Part shown: positions 1-9,298 of the stretch, one piece after another
Position numbering within the stretch: position 1 is the stretch's first letter
Layout of the letters: every line of letters starts with the position of its first letter
Source of the DNA: Capronia americana
Taxonomy: Eukaryota; Ascomycota; Eurotiomycetes; Chaetothyriales; Herpotrichiellaceae
DNA: 64,000 nucleotides
Reading direction: 5' to 3'
Assembly: GCA_016110215.1 (NCBI GenBank)
Contig: JADWQD010000002.1
Span: 2,232,001 to 2,296,000, forward strand
The notes under the pieces: generated by a model
Told to the model about the DNA's origin: nothing
The model's input: only the letters and a program-made list of their open reading frames with translations
Database searches by the model: none
Translations under genes and position numbers: made by a program

Positions 1-448
1 AGGTAAAGTCGGCCCCGAATGGCAGTAGGATTGTGCTTACAAGCAGACAGCCCTGAAAGGCTCAGACCATCTGGACTTTATCCTCGATAACAGACTGTAC
101 CGTCCCATCTCACCGCCAGAGATCGAAGATCTGTACGAACAAGTGGCGCCTGACGCACCCGATTTCACGTTCGTCACACCGAGTCAAGTCTTGGATGGCA
201 CTGCCCCGCCAGAGCAGATTATACTACCAGCAGAATGCCACAATCTGGTGGCCGAGGTGACAGGTGTCCCGGAGCTGAGTGGCGAAGTGGAACGGGCGGT
301 GTGGCAGATCCAGCGTCAATTCAAGCGAGAGCAATCAGAACAAGAGAAGCAGAAGCAGAAGCAGCAGCAGGAGCAGAAACAGCTACAGCAGCCTCCTAAG
401 CACGATGGAGGGAAGCCCGACCCCGACAAGAAGAAGAACAGTGCATGA
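1..448 (+). CDS. 3' end of an unrecognised gene (partial)
   Basis: The coding part runs from about base 51 to the TGA at 446-448. Bases 1-2 look like the end of the previous exon. Bases 3-50 fit a 48-nt intron: GTAAAG donor, CTTAC branch-like site, ACAG acceptor. After splicing the frame is open through residues reading ALKGSDHLDFILDNRLY and on to the stop. The last ~40 residues are very rich in Gln, Lys and Glu (QKQKQQQEQKQ), probably a disordered or coiled-coil charged tail, ending in KKKNSA. The ordered part before it has no motif I recognise and I assign no function. The gene begins outside the window. Confidence 0.6.
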
Positions 449-1179
449 TTGACATCCTCGTAACGAGCCTGTCTTGACTGGATAACGAGACGATGACATA
501 GAATTGGTGGCGTCCGGCTGATGAGGCATGCCATATGTAACTCCTGTACACTACCACTCAATAAGAGCTCAAGCATTAAATGGGCAAACTACCTGGAAGT
601 ATGTGGATAACCATCAAAGGGACGTTGCAATAATGAACCTGAGGTGATGTCTTGTCGCTGTGAACACCAAGTCAAGTGCTGCTGGGCGGGCCGTGCGTTC
701 TTGCGCGAACGAAAACGGCAGGCGGCCGGCCAGACGCGCTCTCGCAACTTCTTCACTTTGACTTCCCTCTCACTGTCGCCTGTCTTTGTCTCGGGCTCTT
801 AGTTAAATACCGACCGGTTGACCCTCAAGATAACTCTTTCAGGAAATTGCTTTGGTACAGACGCCACTGCATAGTCCTCTGGTACGATGCATGCATGTTG
901 TTCCGCTGCATCCTGTTCGACGTCGCCGCAACTGACCAGAGAAAAAAAAGGAGATTGGCAGTGAGCCATTCGGCCGTGGTTTCCCTCACAACGGCGGCTG
1001 CGCTCCCTCTGATCTATTCCTATCGAACATCATATCTCACTCAAGACCAGTATGCATGTTTCCGTCCAATGAATGTAGCAACAAAAAGTCGGATCTCGAA
1101 GTTGCTGGACTTCTTTCTGCAACCCACCATCCTGTAATTGCCCCTGGCATCGGGTTGTTGCTCCTGCTCTGCCTTCACC
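449..1179. other. Intergenic region, 3' UTR and promoter
   Basis: Holds the 3' flank of the first gene and the 5' flank of the phosphatase-like gene. An open frame over 676-1137 has no recognisable content. The stretch before the ATG at 1180 is pyrimidine-rich (TTCACC directly before it), as expected for a fungal 5' UTR. Confidence 0.5.
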
Positions 1180-2154
1180 ATGGCAGCTCCGGCTGAGGGT
1201 CATTCAAATCACTATATGGCTGCTCATGATTACAGCGACAAGCGACAGATCGACGCACCTCGGGTCAATGTCCCTCCACCCGAGCTGGACTACGAGACTG
1301 GCAAGCCTACCTTCCGCGTCCACGGCCTTCCCTTCAACCAGACATCCAGCCAATATGGCAATCACGAGTTCCTGAGAGCTCTGGCCAGCTGCCACAGGCC
1401 TGACTTGACACATTCAATGCTGACCTGGCAATACGAGATGCGTAGAAATGCGCAACCGATCCTACCTTTCCTGTTTCTGGGACCAAGCAGCGTGGCGAAG
1501 GATCCGGCGTTCGTCAGCGGTGCCGGTATCACTCTTCTTGTAGCCGCTCGCTCCAGCAAGTCAGTAAGAACCCGGAAATCCTTTCTCGATCCTGCCATGT
1601 TCGCCTCAAGCGCTGGTGTAGCAACCTGCACTTTCGACTTCGACCACCCGGGCGAGTTCATCTCACTCGTCAAGCCAGTCATCAAGGCAATCAATGACCA
1701 TCTCGAGGGCATGTGTACTAGGACCCCGATGCAGGACATTCACGACCTAAGTGGCAAGGTCCTCATCTTCTGCGAGTCCGGGAACGATCGCTCGGCCCTT
1801 TTGGTTGCGGCGTATTTGATGGTTGTCTATGGTGTTGAGGCTTTCGCCGCCATCCACATGGTCCAGTCTCAGCGGTTCTGTATAAACTTGTCGGACAGCA
1901 TGACGAATGTTCTTCTGGACTTGCAGACAATTACCACGGCCGAACGCCAGGTCTCAGATGCAAACGCCGCAATGTTGCCCTTCATTATGCCTTCCAATGA
2001 TGACGGAGGGTTTGCGACCCAACATCGGCGGCCTAGTAAGCGCAGTATAGATGAAGTCTATACCTCGGATGACGAGAAGCTGGATGGCGTCGAACAACTG
2101 CTGGACACTCATATTAGAGAAGGGGTGGCCCCATTTGTGGATCTTGCCGATTGA
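1180..2154 (+). CDS. Dual-specificity (DSP/STYX-like) protein phosphatase family protein
   Basis: Single-exon gene, 324 aa. I chose the ATG at 1180 because its context (TTCACCATGGC) is near optimal and the 14 codons before it look like UTR. The P-loop CESGNDRS gives a full CX5R signature, with Cys at about residue 198 and Arg at about 204, so the nucleophile and phosphate-binding Arg are both present. The fold around it fits DSPs: strand LSGKVLIF before the loop, helix ALLVAAYLMVVYG after it, and an N-terminal LPFLFLGPSS strand like the YLGS/FLGS start of DSP domains. The residue before the catalytic Cys is Phe, not the usual His, which may weaken activity or point to a pseudophosphatase or substrate-trapping role. 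The last ~60 residues look disordered. Substrate unknown. Confidence 0.75.
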   Translation: MAAPAEGHSNHYMAAHDYSDKRQIDAPRVNVPPPELDYETGKPTFRVHGLPFNQTSSQYGNHEFLRALASCHRPDLTHSMLTWQYEMRRNAQPILPFLFLGPSSVAKDPAFVSGAGITLLVAARSSKSVRTRKSFLDPAMFASSAGVATCTFDFDHPGEFISLVKPVIKAINDHLEGMCTRTPMQDIHDLSGKVLIFCESGNDRSALLVAAYLMVVYGVEAFAAIHMVQSQRFCINLSDSMTNVLLDLQTITTAERQVSDANAAMLPFIMPSNDDGGFATQHRRPSKRSIDEVYTSDDEKLDGVEQLLDTHIREGVAPFVDLAD

Positions 2155-2897
2155 AGGCAGATGCTTACCGAGGGATCAATGACCCGCTGATGTGCTGGTC
2201 AAGCACACAACGCAGGGCCGCTCCGGATCGTGTGAAGCTTGAATAGGTGCACTATCCAACACCGCGCAGCAGTCGGCCTTGGTGAACGTGCAAGACGGTG
2301 TTTCAACAGCAAAACGCTGCTGCCATCGATCTCGAAGTCACCCGTTTCCTGGAAGCGGCTGAGGGGCAACAAGCGTGGCTTAAACAGCAAGCAAGCTCTT
2401 TGGGTGTGACTGAGCTGACCACAGGGAGTACGAAGAAGAATCTGGAAGGAGGCGGCTCGCATGCACATGGACTGACTGACACTAACTGCTCTGTATCGTT
2501 GCCAGAATCAACCCTTGATTCTGAGGAGGACTTTGCAGTCATCCGAGAAAGGCGGTTCACTGTCGCCTGCTTCGCCTTGTGTAGGTCACAATTTCCCATA
2601 TTTCAGAACTGGATGGGGAGGAGCTGACATGCTGGCGGTTTTTGTGCAGAGCGACATATTTACAAGAAGTTGCTCACTAGATGAAACTGACAGTGAGACG
2701 GGGGTCTGGCAAGACATCAAATATCCCACAAATCACGGCTTTCGCTTTCGCTTTCGCTTTCGAATTTTCAGCTCTTGGATATGAGCCTTCACTGTTGTCG
2801 TTATCCCACGGTCTTTTTTTTCTCCTTCTCCTTCCCCTTCTGCTCACTCACATCTTCTGCCTCTCTGCTCCTTCTACTTAGCTGATGACGTGCAACC
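2155..2897. other. Intergenic region with an orphan open frame
   Basis: Contains an open frame at 2298-2627 that starts with GTG after an in-frame stop. Its first ~45 codons are amphipathic and Gln/Ala/Glu-rich (FLEAAEGQQAWLKQQ) and could be an exon of an unlisted gene, but I found no convincing partner exon. A CTTTCG microsatellite and a T/C-rich tract lie just before the next start codon. Confidence 0.4.
2739..2762. repeat. (CTTTCG)4 microsatellite
   Basis: Four perfect tandem copies of the 6-mer CTTTCG, about 135 bp before the ATG at 2898, followed by a pyrimidine-rich tract typical of fungal core promoters. Confidence 0.9.
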
Positions 2898-5797
2898 ATG
2901 CAGCTGAGATCGAGCATCACCACGCCTACTCGTCTCGACGACGAGGAGGCTCTCAGTCCTAACAACCGCAATCGCACCAGACCTGCATATCCTGGTTTGA
3001 TGAAAGCCAATGTCATTTCTTTCAACTCTGACAACCCTCCAGCTGCGTTCCCTTCTCTCCCACTGACATTCAAGGCACCATCTGTGGGAAACAAGGATGA
3101 GATGAAAGAGGTGACTACTGGTGACATTGAGACAAAGGACTCCATCCCTAAAGAGGGCAGCCTCGCCGGCATAACCTCGGACATACATGCACAGGAAAGT
3201 TCTCAGATTCAGACAAGCCACATCAATGTCAAAGTCGAGCAAGACGAGACTGAGCAAGAGGTGACTCAGGAAGGTGGGGTGACTGGCAATGTCACGGCGC
3301 GGGCAACTGCCAATCGAACCGACGCGGCAACCGCAACATCCTCAACCACTGCCGCTCAGGTAAGGCAGAATGCCTCATTCATGGAGACTCTGACTGACCC
3401 ATGCTTGGTAGACTGTAAACAGTGATGGCCTCACTGTTGAGCATGTTTCGACCCCCGAAAACCAGATGTCCAACACCTATGCGGCGCAGACAACTCTGAA
3501 CCAAGCTGAAGCAGCAGCGACGATGCCTCCAGCCCCTGAATCTCAGGTAAAGGGACGTCCTGTCATCTTCATAATCAAGATTCTGACTGACCCATGCGTT
3601 TTAGGCCAACCAGAAGGTGCAATGGAGCGAACTTACACTCTCAGTGCAGTACCATATCTACCAACCACTGTCTAGGACGGACGGGATCAACCCAGGAGAT
3701 GTACCTCGACTCCTGGAAATCAACGCGACTGAGGTCGCTCAGATCCAGCACGCTGTGGGCTTGCGAGCTTTGCATCCAGCTCCTCTCAAAAAGCTCTGGG
3801 CTTTCTGTGCAAGAATCAGCGTGCCCTTCCCAGGCATTCACCCAGACGTTCGAGACCCCTTGTTCATCGACCCCGACATCTTCAACGAGTATGCGGATTA
3901 CCTCACCTTCGCGGCCAAGTACGACTGCGCATTTGCGCGTGAGCTCCGGCTTGGTGCAAAGTTCTTGACAGAACGCAACCTTGCACCCATCGTCATGGGA
4001 CAATGGCTCCCGGATCCAGATGGCAGCGGATTTTTCCAATTCGTCGCTTATTGGCCAGCATTGCCGCCCTATGTCCGAACTCCATATGCTCCAGAGAATC
4101 CCCTTTTCCGTTCTATGTTCGGACGGCCTGGATTCATCAAGAGTGTTCCACCAACTGATAGACAAATTGCAGCAAGAAATGCCCTTCGTCACCCGGCCTT
4201 GCTTGATCGACCCGGCTTTGCCTCCGATCCAGCCACTTCCGCAGCCCGAGCAATCGTTGATCAGCGAACTGAACGAGAGCGTCATCCACTTGCTCAGGTC
4301 TTCACGCCTGGAGAGGTACCTAGTCCTCCTCAGCCTGGACTGTCAAGCGCACGTCGGACTCAAGGCACGCGCCGTCGAGGAGTACCACGAACTGCTCGCC
4401 GGCCAGTTCCTGAAGTAGCCAGAAACGCTGCTTCTCGAGGAAACCGACGATCCAGCTTGAGGTCGCAAGATTCGCCTTCTGCACGTACCCAGCCTACGGC
4501 AACAACCCCTAGCAAGACAAATGCTCAGGAAGATCTGCCATCCGGCTTTAAGTCAGAGAATGTTCAACAACGTGCTCGTGGCAGCGGCGCCCAGCAGAAA
4601 GGCGACGAGACGGCGCAAGTTCCATTGACCTCAGGCACTACGACACCCTCTTTGCGTTTGGTTCTCAAGGTTGACGACAGAGATGGTTCGGCTCAAGTGC
4701 TTCGAGCGACACCGTCAAAGGCAGCTGACACCACCGCCCGAGCCGAGTCTCTCAAGAGTACAGGGACGTTTGATGTATCCCAGAACGGAACAGTTGGCGT
4801 CTCTAACACTGTTTCTTCCACCGCCTTGCCATTCGGCACCACGATGTCCGGCTTCAGTCGTGATCTGTTGATGGGAGTTCCTTCGACCTCGGTTGCCACC
4901 AGCGCAGCTGACAACGTCTTCGCTCTGCCGGCAACTCGTACTCCAGCTAACCGTTTTGCCAATCTTCATCGTCTGGTCACGGCCGCTACCGATCCCCCGA
5001 AGAGAAAGGCATCCCAGTCAGACATTCGTCCAGCTGGTAGCAAGGCTCCCCGGATGCAAGTTGGTGATACGCATGCGACTCCTGCACGTGGGCTTGTGCC
5101 TGCCGGCATCGAAAATGTGGATCGTCTTCATAGTGAAGCAAAGAAGGCTTACGAGGCTGCCATTATTCTGAAGAACATGTCTGGCGAGGACACTACTCCA
5201 ACCAAGGTCACCAATACATTCCCGAGCACTAGAATTGCTGGAGCCACCATCGGAACTGCCAGACCGCTACCTTCTCCTACTTTTTCTGCCATTTCCGAGA
5301 ACGCAGATTTGCCAGAGTTCCAAGCACTTCTCGAACCGGTCAATCACCGCTTGCGTGTCAAGATCCCAGCCGTCAGCAACGTGGCGTCATCCAACATAGA
5401 AGACATCGGTCCGCCGGCCCCTTCTTCACCTGTTGCAGAACTGCATCTTCTTCAGAATATCGCGCCTGCTGCAGCCAGCGAGACCGACGAAACTATGCAT
5501 GAGGATACCAGCAAGCAGAATACCAGCGAGAAGAATAAGAAGAAGCCACAGAAGCTCAAGCTCATTGTTGGTCCACGCAGTCAGGCTTCTACCCCTCTAT
5601 CTTCCGGCCAAGACCCAGCAGCTTTCCATGGATACATGATCAACACACCGACCAAGGGCTCTAGCGCGGTTGTTCATCCGTCCACTTCTGCTCCCTTGCT
5701 CTTTGAGACGCCTGAGGCCACCGAAAAGCAGGTAGGCAATAAGCGGAGATCTGCTAGATTGGCTAGAAAGTCAGCAGTGAACGAAGAGGAGCATTAG
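2898..5797 (+). CDS. Large mostly disordered protein of unknown function
   Basis: Three exons: 2898-3359, 3412-3546 and 3605-5797, joined in phase 0, giving 929 aa. Both introns (52 and 58 nt) have GTAAG/GTAAA donors and TAG acceptors. Residues ~1-200 are polar and probably disordered. A more ordered block follows at ~200-420 (VQWSELTLSVQYHIYQPL, then a Pro- and aromatic-rich stretch with MGQWLPDPDGSG). The remainder is Ser/Thr/Pro-rich with basic patches (KKKPQKLKLIV) and ends in RRSARLARK, which suggests a nuclear protein. I recognise no catalytic or DNA-binding domain. The two introns share a 16-base identical segment (see findings). Confidence 0.75.
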
Positions 5798-6305
5798 GAA
5801 GAGAATTGAGATTAGCGGCCAATGCGGCTGACATGACTGATGGTTCTGACATCAGTCCAAGCAAGGGCGAGTGGATTGTTGGACATCGACGGAACCGACT
5901 CGTGCACCAAAGTTCTTGAATAACGTTGTTGTGCTGGGTCGGAAACATATGTCGTTGGCTCATCCATGACGCCGGCGATAACATGTGTATTGAGTATTGG
6001 TATCAGCAAGGAAGGTGACAGTGACATTGAAGCTCGATCAAAGGCAATGTCGACGTTGGCAGTGGGGCTCGACCAAAGGCGACTGTGACTGACGGTGGAG
6101 TTTGATGATCAAAGGCCATAGTGGCAATGGCAATGGCATTGGAGGTTTATGGTCAAAGATAACAGTGATAGTGACAGTGGAGCTGGATGGTCAATATGGA
6201 AGGATAGAGCTGAAGCGCCTCAACGCTGCAAAGCAGTCTTCATGTAGTAGCCCATAACACTGAGCAGCAATGGTAAGAATCTCCCCTCAACTGCTTCATC
6301 CCTCC
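5798..6305. other. Convergent intergenic region with degenerate minisatellite
   Basis: Lies between the 3' ends of two convergent genes. About 6014-6200 holds loosely repeated units built from GTGGAG, a GATGNTCAAAGGC-like core and GNNATAGTGGCA, with TGGCAA triplet runs. No gene seen. Confidence 0.5.
6014..6200. repeat. Degenerate minisatellite
   Basis: Three to four imperfect units of about 40-55 bp share a CAGTGGAG...GATGGTCAAAG pattern. Divergence is high, so the unit length is only approximate. Confidence 0.45.
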
Positions 6306-8263
6306 CTATAACTTGCCCATACCCTCTCTCTTCAGAACGAAAAGATTTCTCGTCCCATCATTCCTCACCCGCCCAGGCCGTCCGATCTTCTCGCCCTCCC
6401 ATGAGGAAAATTGCTTCAGGGTCTCCTCATCGCCGTGGTTGGCGACAAACCGGTGATTATTGCTCTTCAGCCGACCCACGATATACGCGCGAAGGGGCGT
6501 GCCATCGCGGTTGAACTCGACGGTATACGTCTCGACCACGGCCTCGCTCTCGCCATTTCCTTCCACTTGCACGCGCGCCACCACCTTCGGCACAGACACG
6601 CCGCTCACATACTCGGGCAGAGGATCTGCTTGGGGGTACGGCAGCCCGGCTCTCCGCCGCATGGTCGACAGGCAGAGCACGTGCTGGTAGGTCATGACGC
6701 CGCCGTTGGCGAGGATGAGGCCGTGGCGGCCGTGGCCCGCGCGGAGGCGGCGGGTCATTTCGGTGATGGCCTATATATATCACGAAAACATGGAGCGTGA
6801 GAAAAATTGCGGATAAAAAGGCTGCGCTGCAGCAGAAACGACGGAGACGGGGCGGGGAAGGTCCGACTGGTAACAGATACGTACATGCATGGAATAGTTG
6901 TTGCCTGCGCCGCCGAAGCTGGTCAGTCCGCCGAGGAGGGTGAGCGGTTTCGCGCCGCCTGTTATCGGAAGGTTTAGATGGTGGGCGGCGATTTTGGGGA
7001 CAATTGGGAAGCAGCTGCGAATGGCGTGTTAGTGAATCTGAAAGTGAAAGTTTGTTAGTCTCAGAGGATGGGGGGCAAGGCGTACGAGTAGAAGTCGTAT
7101 AGGTCGATGTCTTCCTTCGTGAGGCCGGATACATGCAGGCCTGCATCGATGGAGCGCGAGATGGATGGGCTGGTGTAGTAGTTGGGCCGTTCCCAGACTG
7201 TCGCCGTTCAAATTAGAAAGACTGTGTTAGCACGATTCCCGAACGGACAAGGTAGGCCAGTAGCCGGTAGCCGGTAGGGGATCGCACATACAATTGTTGC
7301 TATCCTGCGTGCCGGCACCGCCGAGGGCGTATATCCATTTTGTCTTGGGAATGCCCAGTTCCTCCGCGTACGCGACCGAGGTGAGCACGCACGCGCCGGC
7401 GAGGTTGATCGTGTTGAAAGCATTCATCAGCAGCGGATCTGTGGCAGCAGGGTCAGTCAGCGTAGCCCCGAGCCCGAGCCGGAACCCGAGCCATCCTCGG
7501 CCTGGCATCCTCTCCACAGGGCGCAAGCGCGGGGAGACGTACAAGGGAAACAAATCATCCTGTTCTTCTTGGAGACCGTGGCGATCACGTCCTTGGTCGC
7601 GGCGGGCTTGCCGTAGTTCCACGCGTAGGGATTCTTCTCGGCGACTTTGGCGAATTCGGCGTACAGCTGGGCGGACTCGTCGTGGTTCTCGGCGATGGAT
7701 TGCCTGCGATGCGCGCGGAACCCGTTCTCGAACAGCGGGTACACGTGGATCGGGGCGCCGATCGAGTGCACGGCGCCGATGTCCTTGCCCAGGTCGCGGC
7801 CCGTGGGCGAGAAGACCGACTCGACGCCCTCGGTGGTCTTGGTCCAACCGGGCGGGGGCAGCTTGCGGGCCGCGGCGAACGCGGACAGGGACGCCAGTGC
7901 CTCGCCGCCCGTGACGACGGCGACTTTGGTCTCGCCCTTTGATATCCGCCGCGCCGCCTGGTCGAACAGCTTGGCCGGCTTGTTGCCGCCGTGGTCGCTG
8001 TAGAACCGGTGTCGGGCGTCGACGCCCAACCCGCGACCGATGTCCCCTGGCAGATCGTCGTACGGCCAGCTCCACGTCCGCACGACGTCGATGCTGTCGA
8101 TGGCTGATTGGAGCTGCTGCCGTTTATCGTCGGGGAGATCCGTGTCCTTTAGCGCGAGCGAGATGGCGTTGAGGATGAGTGTTAGTGGCTCATGGCCGTC
8201 GGCGAGGGACGTCGAGCGGTTGACGAAGTCGCCTACGCCGACTATGATGGGGATTTCGGACAT
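6306..8263 (-). CDS. Thiolase-like (SCP2-type/TLP1) acyltransferase-fold protein
   Basis: Five exons on the minus strand: 8263-7543, 7438-7292, 7197-7086, 7014-6885 and 6770-6306, giving 524 aa. All four donors are GTACG or GTATG. The reading frame and family motifs continue across every junction (ICFPYPLLMNAF, NNFWERPNYYTSPSISRS, YSCFPIVPKIAAHHL, NNYSMH then AITEMTRRLR). Motifs such as LTSVAYAEELGIP and LGGLTSFGGAGNNYSMH mark the thiolase-like family related to sterol carrier protein X. The ~100-residue C-terminal part (YTVEFNRDGTPLRAYIVGRL) resembles the extra C-terminal domain of thiolase-like protein type 1. I do not see the usual N-terminal nucleophile Cys region (GGNKPAKLFDQ sits there), so classic thiolysis is doubtful. 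A role in acyl-CoA or sterol-chain metabolism is inference. Confidence 0.8.
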
Positions 8264-9298
8264 TGTGATCGTGATATATGCGTCAAGTTAATACCGAGTA
8301 AGTCGTGAGGATTGATTAGAAGCGAGGCGGACGGTATGGTATGTATGTACCTTGTTCACGAGGGAATGGAAATTATGGGCACAATACACTTTCATTAATA
8401 TCGTATCATTCTGATCTTGAGATCAAGGTAGAGGCTTCTGGGATGCAGTTCTCCGTCCCTCTTACATACATAGTGTGTACGGAGTTGGATCGAGTCGGTC
8501 CATTGCTGACAACCGCCAGGAGCCGAGGTTGAGGGAGGCTCCGGTCCCGTCCCCACATGAATAGGATAGCTGGCCGCTTGATACCTACCTACATAACACG
8601 CTCGAGGCTTCCATCTGTTGTGCCTGCGAGCCGCTGGATAATCGGCAGGATGGGAACATGCAGGTCGGAGCCTCGAGCTATTGCAAGAGTCTGGTGTACC
8701 GATTTTCCTGCCTGCTCATCAGGTGTTCCTGGTATTGTTGTTGGATTGCGCAACTTCTGTACTGTATGCTGTACACAGTACGAGCGCTGCGGACCAAAAC
8801 CGCACTATCATCGTGAATCCGCAGTATGGAACCGTGTGCTCACACTCATGCATCGCAACGCTCTGCTTTCCAAAGGCCACGAGATCATCGTCTTCACTGA
8901 TTGTCGTGATTGCGTGCCGGTCCTCGTACTGGGCGCTTCGTACTCGTACTCGTACTTCGAGATCTTAGCGTCGATTGACGCGCTGCGCGTAAAGTGAATA
9001 GCGACGCGTATCGCCACTTCTTTGGGTGTCGTCACCATTAGTTTCCAGCAAGGGGTAATGATTGCTGCAGCATGCAAGCCCGGAACTCCAGTTGCTAGGC
9101 CAATAGCGCCCCTTGTCCATCAATCGGCCGTGAACGAGAGACAAAGGCGAGGATTGTGCGTTTGATGCAGGTCTTGCTGCGCGTATCCGCCATCGTTTGC
9201 TGAGAAATCCTCTCCTCCCCCAGGACATCGCAAGGGCACAACGGCGCTCGCTCCTGTCTCTTGCGCTTTGACCAAAGCCAGCCTGTCCTGCCACGAAC
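8264..9298. other. Divergent promoter region
   Basis: About 1 kb between two divergently transcribed genes. Open frames here (for example 8557-8997) have no recognisable content. A GTACTC-rich simple stretch lies near 8935-8957 and a TACGGAGT motif at 8478-8485. No RNA gene seen. Confidence 0.5.

Noticed and set aside
6457..7146. Long minus-strand open frame overlapping the thiolase-like gene
   Set aside because: It is Arg/Pro-rich shadow coding from a GC-rich region; the spliced thiolase frame explains the locus.
7227..8075. 282-codon minus-strand open frame with Arg-rich sequence
   Set aside because: Only its C-terminal third is the true second exon; the rest is an out-of-frame shadow of exon 1.
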